The translations under genes were made by a program, and so were the position numbers. This document shows positions 6,374-10,970 of a stretch of 10,970 nucleotides of DNA, piece after piece; position 1 is the first letter of the stretch; each line of letters opens with the position of its first letter. Under the pieces are notes generated by a model. The model saw only the letters and a program-made list of their open reading frames with translations, was not told the DNA's origin and did no database searches. The stretch covers positions 1 to 10,970 of the forward strand of contig JAOPVM010000243.1 in the NCBI GenBank assembly GCA_025966215.1, given 5' to 3'. The DNA comes from Klenkia sp. Its GTDB lineage: Bacteria > Actinomycetota > Actinomycetes > Mycobacteriales > Geodermatophilaceae.

Positions 6374-6379
6374 TACCGT
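6374..6379 (+). promoter_or_regulatory. Candidate -10 box for a leaderless transcript
   Basis: TACCGT fits the TANNNT -10 pattern and ends 7 nt before the GTG at 6387. This is the spacing typical of actinobacterial leaderless genes, where transcription starts on the start codon. No good Shine-Dalgarno sequence precedes the GTG, which supports the idea. No clear -35 was found. Confidence 0.35.
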
Positions 6380-6386
6380 CGGAACC

Positions 6387-7490
6387 GTGCAGACCTGGGA
6401 CGTCGTCGTGGTCGGCGGCGGCCCGGCAGGAGCGGCCACCGCGCTGGCCGCCCGCCGGCACGGCGCGTCGGTGCTGGTGCTCGACCGGTCCGACTTCCCC
6501 CGCGACAAGGTCTGCGGCGACGGCATCGCGCCGGAGGCCCTCGACGTGCTCGCCGTCCTCGGGGTGGACGTCGAGGCGCTCACCGACGGGTTTCCCGCCG
6601 TCCCCCGGCTGCGGCTGACCTCACCCTCGGGCCGGACCGTCGAGCGCGCGATGCACCGGCCGGCCGTCGTCGTCCCCCGGGCGGTGCTGGACGGACGCGT
6701 CCTGGACGCTGCCCTCGGCGCCGGCGCGGTGTTCGCCCGGCACACGGTCCGCAGCGTGACGCCCGGGCCGGACGGCGTGGACGTCGACGGGATGCTGCGG
6801 GCCCGCGTCCTGGTCGGGGCGGACGGCGCCGAGTCCGTCGTCCGCCGGGCGCTGGGGATCGGCCCGAACCGACCGGACCGGCTGGCCATCGCCATCCGCG
6901 GCTACGCCCCCGCCACCGAGGAGGGCGTGCAGGTCATCACCACCACCGACCAGCGCTGGCCGGCCTACGCCTGGTCGTTCCCGATCGGCGACGGCCGGGC
7001 CAACGTCGGCTACGGCGAGCTGGTCAGCGGCGGCGCCACCCGCGCCGCACTGCTCGAGGGCCTGCACCGGCTGCTCCCCGGCGTCGAGCCGACCGGGCTG
7101 CGGGCACACCGGCTGCCGTTGTCGACCGGGCGGCCGCGGCTGCCCGACGGCCGGGTGCTGCTCGCCGGGGACGCCCAGTCGTTGATCAACCCGATGACCG
7201 GCGAGGGCATCTTCTACGCGGTGCTCTCCGGCGCACTCGCCGGCGCGGCGGCCGCCCACGGGTCCGCTGCCGGTCGGGTCTTCCGGACGGCGCTGCGGGC
7301 CCGGTTGGGCACCCACCTGGCGCACTCCTCGACGGCCTCCTGGGTGAGCCGCTGGCCGCGGGTGATGGACGCGGCGTTCCGGGCCGCCGGGGACGACCAG
7401 CGGGTGTTCGACGCCGTCGTCGCCCTGGGCCTGGCCGACGGCCGGCTGACCGGGCGGGCGCTCACCGCTGCGGCCCGCCACCTCGGGTGA
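6387..7490 (+). CDS. Geranylgeranyl reductase family flavoprotein
   Basis: This 367-residue FAD-dependent protein is of the GGR/digeranylgeranylglycerophospholipid reductase type (TIGR02032-like). The N-terminal dinucleotide motif is VVGGGPAG (G10, G12, G15) with D33 at the end of beta-2. FPRDKVCGDGI (37-47) carries the Cys-Gly-Asp-Gly characteristic of the family. VGADGAESVVRR is the second FAD contact, and LAGDAQSLINPMTGEGI (259-275) is the third, with D262. Family members reduce isoprenoid double bonds; in actinobacteria one member (MenJ) reduces a menaquinone side chain and others act on polyprenyl groups or unknown substrates. No isoprenoid or menaquinone gene is adjacent, so the substrate stays open. 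The GTG at 6387 lacks a good ribosome site and may be leaderless. The family is clear; the reaction is not. Confidence 0.85.
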   Translation: MQTWDVVVVGGGPAGAATALAARRHGASVLVLDRSDFPRDKVCGDGIAPEALDVLAVLGVDVEALTDGFPAVPRLRLTSPSGRTVERAMHRPAVVVPRAVLDGRVLDAALGAGAVFARHTVRSVTPGPDGVDVDGMLRARVLVGADGAESVVRRALGIGPNRPDRLAIAIRGYAPATEEGVQVITTTDQRWPAYAWSFPIGDGRANVGYGELVSGGATRAALLEGLHRLLPGVEPTGLRAHRLPLSTGRPRLPDGRVLLAGDAQSLINPMTGEGIFYAVLSGALAGAAAAHGSAAGRVFRTALRARLGTHLAHSSTASWVSRWPRVMDAAFRAAGDDQRVFDAVVALGLADGRLTGRALTAAARHLG

Positions 7491-7636
7491 GGGCGGAGGC
7501 CCTGCGCCCGGCCGCGGTCTCGGCCGAACCGCCGGGCAGCACCACCGTCCCAGGACGTTTACTCTTCCTCTGGCGCGTCTTCACGCTGCTCACAGCTTGA
7601 TCAGCCCCTCGGCAGGGTGCGAGGTCCCGACCACCG

Positions 7637-7661
7637 GAGTGGACTCACCTTTCCCGGGTAT
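7637..7661 (+). promoter_or_regulatory. Candidate sigma-B/sigma-F-type stress promoter
   Basis: GAGT (7637-7640), a 15-bp spacer and GGGTAT (7656-7661) match the GNNT-N14-16-GGGTA(C/T) pattern described for actinobacterial stress sigma factors of the SigB/SigF group. The -10 ends 9 nt before the ATG at 7671, so the transcript would have almost no leader. The match is exact, but the -35 is loose and chance cannot be excluded. Confidence 0.4.
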
Positions 7662-7670
7662 CAGGTGGTC

Positions 7671-8195
7671 ATGACAACTCCCGCCTCCAACCCGGCACGT
7701 CCGGGCAGAACAGACACCCATGTCGTGGGGGACCGACGGGCCAACCCGGTCGGTGCCTACGTCGCCATCACCGGCATCGTCATCTTCACGATCGCCACGT
7801 TCCTCGACTGGGTCTCCACCACCGACCCCGAGACGCCGACCTCGGGTTCGGGCTACGAGACCGACACCGTCGTGCCCCTGCTGGCCTACCTCGGCCTCGG
7901 CCTGGCGGTCGCACTGCTCTACGCGGCGTCCCGCGCCCGCGGTCGTCAGCACCGCGGTCTGTCCCTGGTCACCATGGCCGTGGGCATCGCCGCCGTCGGC
8001 ATCGCCCTGAGCTACGTCTTCGACGCCCCCGGGGCCTTCGAGCGCGGCGCGGACCTCGAGACCGAGGCCGGCGCCTGGGTCGGCCTGGCCGGTGCCGTCG
8101 TGTGGTCCATCGGGGCCGGCCTGTTGGCCAAGGAGCCCGAGGGCGACGACGACTGGCACGACGCCCAGCGCATCACCGGGAACCGCACCCACTGA
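7671..8195 (+). CDS. Small four-TM membrane protein, unknown function
   Basis: I do not recognise this 174-residue protein. It has a polar, Pro/Arg-rich N-terminus (1-26) and four hydrophobic helices at about 27-47, 67-86, 96-117 and 134-153. A polar loop rich in Thr, Pro and Ser lies between helices 1 and 2, and an acidic stretch (DAPGAFERGADLETEAG) between helices 3 and 4. The C-terminal tail is acidic then basic (EGDDDWHDAQRITGNRTH). No catalytic motif is visible. ATG at 7671 is chosen because AGG lies 5 nt upstream and MTTPAS is a natural start; GTG at 7665 is possible, while further upstream starts would overlap the promoter. It is a single gene between a candidate stress promoter and a strong terminator, which suggests a stress-induced envelope protein, but that is inference. 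Confidence 0.8.
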   Translation: MTTPASNPARPGRTDTHVVGDRRANPVGAYVAITGIVIFTIATFLDWVSTTDPETPTSGSGYETDTVVPLLAYLGLGLAVALLYAASRARGRQHRGLSLVTMAVGIAAVGIALSYVFDAPGAFERGADLETEAGAWVGLAGAVVWSIGAGLLAKEPEGDDDWHDAQRITGNRTH

Positions 8196-8211
8196 TCCAG
8201 CGACCCGTCTG

Positions 8212-8245
8212 CGCGGGCCCCGGACCCTCAGGTCCGGGGCCCGCG
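8212..8245 (+). terminator. Very strong terminator hairpin
   Basis: CGCGGGCCCCGGACC (8212-8226) and GGTCCGGGGCCCGCG (8231-8245) form a perfect 15-bp stem closed by a CTCA loop, 16 nt after the membrane protein stop. As it lies between convergent genes it may also stop readthrough from the phosphatase gene ending at 8336. Confidence 0.85.
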
Positions 8246-8335
8246 TCGTCGGGTGCGACTCCCGCCGACCCGGCTGCTCGGCAGCGCGCCTGGAACGGAC
8301 CCCGACGCACCACGACCGCGGCGTCACCCGGTCCC

Positions 8336-10039
8336 TCAACCGGCGGGGCAGCCGGCCCCGGCGAGGGTGCGCACGGCGAGCAGGGCGATGTCGTCGTCAG
8401 CGCGGCCGGGCACGATCCGGGTCACCACCTCGTCGCACAGGTCCTCGAGGTCCAGGTGGCGCAGCGAGCCCAGTTCGCGGGAGAGCCGGACGATGCCCTC
8501 GTCGATGCCGGTGCGCCCGGTCTCGATCAGCCCGTCGGTGTAGAAGACGACGGTCTGCCCCTCGTGCAGGACGGCTTCGTGGTCGGTACGCGGGCAGGCG
8601 ATGTCGGTGCCGAGCAACCGCTCGGGTCGGCTCTCCAGGACCTCCACCCGTCCGTCGGCGTGCAGCAGCAGCGGTGGGACGTGCCCGGCCGAGGACCAGC
8701 GCAGTGTCCACAGGTGCGCCCGCGCCTGCTCCTGGTCCTGCTCGACACGCGCGACCAGCGCCGTGGCCAGCGTCACGACGTGCAGGCCGGTGAGGACCGA
8801 GTCGACCCGGGTCAGCACCTGAGCGGGGCTGCCGGGCCGGTCGTAGGCGATGCCCCGCAGGATGCTGCGGATCTGCCCCATCGCGGCCGCGGCGTCGATG
8901 TCGTGCCCGACCACGTCACCGATGACCAGCACGGTCGCGCCGTCGGGCTGGGGGAAGGCGTCGTACCAGTCCCCGCCGACCTGCTGGTGGCTGGCGGCCG
9001 GGCGGTAGCGGACCGCGATCTGCAGGCCCTCCACCCGGGGCGGTGCGCTGAGCAGGCTGCGCTGCAGGGTCTCGGCCACCTGCTGCTGCCGGCCGTAGAG
9101 ACGGGCGTTGTCCAGCGCGAGGGCGCCCCGGCGGGCGACCTCGACGGTCGCCGCGAGCTCCATCTCCGTCTGCAGCGGTCGGTCCCCGGTGTTCATCAGC
9201 GCGAGCGCACCGAAGGTCTCCCCCCGGGCGCGCAGCGGAACGATCGTGCACGAGGTGACGTCCAGCCGCTGCCAGGCCGCGCGGAGCTCCTCGGTCGGCA
9301 GGGCCGGGGCGGCCATCGCCGGGTCGATGACGGGCAGCTGCACGGGTTCCCCGGTCAGCAGGGCGTCGACCAACGAGGCGTCGTCACCGGTGTCGCGCAG
9401 CCGGCCCTCCATGTAGACGTCCAGGTCGTGGCGGCGGGCCGGATCCCGGTGCGACCAGGCCTCGTCGCCGGGCAGGCCGTCGGGTCCCACCAGGGCGACG
9501 ACGGCCCAGTCACACAGCCGGCTCGCGACGAGCTCGGCGAGCCGGGTCGCCGACTCGCCGCTGTCCAGGGTGGCGATCATCGCCTCGGACACCTCGGCCA
9601 GGAACCGCAACCGGTCCCGGCCGTGCTCGGCGTCCGCCCCCTCGGGCACGGCCGCCTCGGCGGGGGCGACCGTGTCGGGCCTGACCACCGGCTCGGCCGC
9701 GGCCCGGAACGAGACCTGCAGCAGGCCCTCGACCACCACCGCGGTCGCCGAGAGCCACCGCCCGGCCGGTGGGTAGTACCCGTGCCAGGTCACCGGCCCG
9801 TCCACGGTGCGCGCGTGGAGCAGGAAGCTGTGGAAGAACGTCCCGCCGAGCTCCGGCAGCGCCACCCAGATGTTGCGACCGGTCAGGTCGGCGACCGGTC
9901 CGCCCAGCAGCCTCGCGCCCGCCGGGTTGACGTAGCCGATGCGCCACTCGGCGTCGAAGATCGCGATGCCGTCCGGCAGGACCTCCACGGCGGCGGCGAA
10001 CGCCCGCGCATCCAGCTGGGGTGCGGGGGCGCCGCTCAC
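8336..10039 (-). CDS. PAS-GAF-PP2C serine phosphatase (RsbU/SpoIIE type)
   Basis: This 567-residue cytoplasmic protein has no membrane helix. It has a PAS domain (about 9-115, with EVLPDGIAIFDAEWRIGYVN), a GAF domain (about 140-310, ending LALDNARLYGRQQ) and a C-terminal SpoIIE-type PP2C phosphatase (about 325-562). Phosphatase motifs include GGDWYDAF (from 355, metal ligand D357), IGDVVGHDID (D375), SSAGHVPPLL, VVFYTDGLIE (D502) and ADDDIALLAVR (D548-D550), so the metal site looks intact. Such proteins dephosphorylate a STAS anti-anti-sigma factor after sensing a ligand, redox or light signal, releasing a sigma factor from its anti-sigma partner. The GTG at 10039 overlaps the upstream HATPase stop by 4 nt (GTGA) with GGGAG just upstream. 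The frame stays open to 10141 but that part lies within the preceding gene. The input signal is unknown. Confidence 0.92.
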   Translation of the reverse strand: MSGAPAPQLDARAFAAAVEVLPDGIAIFDAEWRIGYVNPAGARLLGGPVADLTGRNIWVALPELGGTFFHSFLLHARTVDGPVTWHGYYPPAGRWLSATAVVVEGLLQVSFRAAAEPVVRPDTVAPAEAAVPEGADAEHGRDRLRFLAEVSEAMIATLDSGESATRLAELVASRLCDWAVVALVGPDGLPGDEAWSHRDPARRHDLDVYMEGRLRDTGDDASLVDALLTGEPVQLPVIDPAMAAPALPTEELRAAWQRLDVTSCTIVPLRARGETFGALALMNTGDRPLQTEMELAATVEVARRGALALDNARLYGRQQQVAETLQRSLLSAPPRVEGLQIAVRYRPAASHQQVGGDWYDAFPQPDGATVLVIGDVVGHDIDAAAAMGQIRSILRGIAYDRPGSPAQVLTRVDSVLTGLHVVTLATALVARVEQDQEQARAHLWTLRWSSAGHVPPLLLHADGRVEVLESRPERLLGTDIACPRTDHEAVLHEGQTVVFYTDGLIETGRTGIDEGIVRLSRELGSLRHLDLEDLCDEVVTRIVPGRADDDIALLAVRTLAGAGCPAG

Positions 10040-10557
10040 CGCTGCTCCCGAGCGCCGGTGGGCGCGTCGGCACCGGTACGGGGGCGAGGCAGTCTGCCCG
10101 GCGGGTCGGTGGGGGTCTCGCTGTGCTCGAGGCGGGCCCACACGTGCTTGCGTCCCCCGTCGACGGTCCAGCCGTACGCCCCGCTCAACCGGGCGACGAG
10201 GTACAGGCCGAGACCACCCAGGGCGGCGTCCCGCCCCACGGCGGGCGTCGGTGGCCGTCCCGGGCCGGCGTCACTGACGTCCACGAGCCACGAGTGGCCC
10301 GACCTCACCACCTCCACGACGACCGGCAGGCCACCGTGCCGCAGGGCGTTGCTCACCAGCTCCTCGAACGTGAGCAGCAGGCCCTCGGGCGGTCCCGCCC
10401 CCGCGCCCACGCAGCAGGCACCGTCGAGCAGGGCGGCAGCCAGGACGCTCCGGTGCCGCGTCAGGTCGGCGGGCGTCGCGGGCTCCCAGCGCCCCACGAG
10501 GATCGAGTCCCGGCTGCGCACGGGGAGAGGACGCTGCTCCCAGGCCGGCTCGGTCAT
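10036..10557 (-). CDS. RsbW-type HATPase, anti-sigma factor or serine kinase
   Basis: This 173-residue single-domain GHKL ATPase of the RsbW/SpoIIAB group has N-box EELVSNALRHGG (65-76, with catalytic Glu66 and Mg-binding Asn70), G1 box DVSDAGPG (93-100, Asp96) and G2 box GGLGLYLV (114-121). About 55 residues precede the N-box, including a Cys-Cys pair (48-49). A Pro/Arg-rich tail of about 25 residues (SETPTDPPGRLPRP onward) is probably disordered. Members bind a sigma factor, or phosphorylate a STAS antagonist on serine; in actinobacteria many stand-alone copies have unknown partners. The ATG at 10557 is set by AGGAGG 6 nt upstream; an adjacent GTG at 10560 is too close. It is first in a two-gene operon with the PP2C phosphatase, kinase and phosphatase for what is presumably a shared STAS substrate encoded elsewhere. 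Confidence 0.88.
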   Translation of the reverse strand: MTEPAWEQRPLPVRSRDSILVGRWEPATPADLTRHRSVLAAALLDGACCVGAGAGPPEGLLLTFEELVSNALRHGGLPVVVEVVRSGHSWLVDVSDAGPGRPPTPAVGRDAALGGLGLYLVARLSGAYGWTVDGGRKHVWARLEHSETPTDPPGRLPRPRTGADAPTGAREQR

Positions 10558-10703
10558 CACGGTCCTCCTGACTCTGGTCCGTGGCGGGACCGGTTCTCCC
10601 TGTCCGGACGGGGCCCGGTCACTGCATCGGTGTCGAGAACGGGCAGACCGTAGCCCAACCCCCCGCGCCCGCAGACGCCTGCAGCGCCGGTGTCGCCCGG
10701 GCG

Positions 10704-10773
10704 GGACAGGACGGATGGCCCCGGAGGAACAGAACCCAGGGGAGCCGGATCGCCCCCCCGGAGCGTCCTGTCC
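10704..10773. repeat. Spaced perfect 10-bp inverted repeat
   Basis: GGACAGGACG (10704-10713) and CGTCCTGTCC (10764-10773) are perfect inverted arms separated by 50 nt. The interior is G/C-rich with blocks (GGCCCCGG, CAGGGG, a run of seven C) that could fold further. It may be a structured leader, a small RNA or paired protein sites. It is not placed like a terminator, being far from any gene end. Confidence 0.45.
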
Positions 10774-10892
10774 GCAGGCCTCCTCGTCCCCGCGGGTCAG
10801 CGCTCAGAGCCGGACCGCGTCCTGGACGTGTGGGACCGTGGGGGCGGGCACAGAACCGATGACGACGCTGTTGTCCCCTTGCGAGGTCCCGA

Positions 10893-10906
10893 GCGCAGCA
10901 CTGCGC
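10893..10906. repeat. Short inverted repeat near the last gene start
   Basis: GCGCAG (10893-10898) and CTGCGC (10901-10906) are inverted arms around a CA centre, 24 bp upstream of the GTG at 10931. It could be an operator or leader hairpin for that gene, but palindromes of this size are common in such GC-rich DNA. Confidence 0.3.
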
Positions 10907-10930
10907 CGACCCCCTGATCCGAAGGACACC

Positions 10931-10970
10931 GTGACCCCTCCCTCCCCCGCCGCCCGACGCCGGGCGCGCA
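10931..10970 (+). CDS. Start of an unidentified gene, cut by the window end
   Basis: A GTG at 10931 with GAAGGA (10921-10926) 4 nt upstream opens a frame reading MTPPSPAARRRAR up to the window edge. The Pro-rich then Arg-rich start could be the n-region of a membrane or exported protein, but 13 residues do not allow a family call. Confidence 0.5.
   Translation, partial: MTPPSPAARRRAR

Larger units (their letters stand above)
10558..10930. other. Intergenic region without a convincing gene
   Basis: This 373-bp stretch separates the minus-strand HATPase gene from a plus-strand gene starting at 10931, so it should hold two divergent promoters. Short open frames cross it on the plus strand but none has a good ribosome site or recognisable protein. 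It contains inverted repeats at 10704-10773 and 10893-10906. A minus-strand TACGGT (10656-10651) is a possible -10 for the HATPase operon, with no clear -35. Confidence 0.6.

Noticed and set aside
4289..6895. 868-residue minus-strand frame and a 744-residue plus-strand frame (4384-6618)
   Set aside because: Both cross several real genes on either strand and read as Arg/Ala/Pro/Gly-rich low-complexity sequence with no motif.
6248..7600. 450-residue plus-strand frame over the geranylgeranyl reductase gene
   Set aside because: It is a frame-shifted shadow of the flavoprotein, whose FAD motifs are complete in the frame starting at 6387.
7617..7670. Upstream extension of the four-TM protein
   Set aside because: The added residues lack conservation features and overlap the GGGTAT promoter box; ATG 7671 fits better.
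8246..8335. Possible gene or second terminator between the convergent four-TM and phosphatase genes
   Set aside because: Only weak, broken complementarity (GGTGCG with CGCACC) is visible and no reading frame is supported.
1..10970. Mobile element, phage, CRISPR, tRNA or defence system
   Set aside because: No transposase, integrase, direct-repeat array, tRNA fold or defence motif was seen on either strand; base composition and codon use look even across the window.

Overview
The window is very GC-rich, with strong G/C bias at third codon positions, frequent GTG starts, 4-nt stop/start overlaps and GC-rich hairpin terminators without U-tracts. This points to a high-GC actinomycete, probably a soil or plant-associated one. 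A Geodermatophilaceae-type organism would fit, but that is an impression from protein style and not a proof.

Bases 1-4490 hold an aromatic catabolism block. A Rieske oxygenase gene runs off the left edge (minus strand), followed by a MarR-type repressor gene (minus). Divergent from the repressor is a tight four-gene plus-strand operon: short-chain dehydrogenase, amidohydrolase, acyl-CoA ligase and MaoC hydratase. The gene set matches the cou genes for p-hydroxycinnamate (p-coumarate/ferulate) side-chain removal known from Rhodococcus jostii RHA1. The ligase makes the CoA thioester, the MaoC protein hydrates it, the SDR oxidises it to the beta-ketoacyl-CoA, and the amidohydrolase cleaves that to a hydroxybenzoate plus acetyl-CoA. 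The 66-bp divergent control region holds a TTGACA/TACGGT promoter overlapped by an inverted repeat that is a plausible repressor operator. The Rieske oxygenase could act on the aromatic product, for example as a vanillate demethylase, but only 27 residues are visible.

Bases 4491-8245 hold unrelated single genes: a six-TM GGDEF protein (minus, convergent with the cou-like operon across a strong hairpin), a LOG-family phosphoribohydrolase, a geranylgeranyl-reductase-family flavoprotein, and a small four-TM membrane protein of unknown function. The last has a candidate stress-sigma (sigma-B-like) promoter just upstream and a near-perfect 15-bp stem terminator downstream.

Bases 8336-10557 (minus) hold a two-gene partner-switching unit: an RsbW-type HATPase protein overlapping by 4 nt a PAS-GAF-PP2C (RsbU/SpoIIE-type) phosphatase. 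No STAS antagonist or sigma factor is in the window. Bases 10558-10930 carry no gene but contain inverted repeats. A new plus-strand gene appears to start at 10931 and leaves the window.

I found no CRISPR array, tRNA, rRNA, insertion sequence or phage gene. The most informative part is the cou-like cluster with its control region. The most speculative lead is a possible link between the sigma-B-type promoter and the nearby partner-switching genes.
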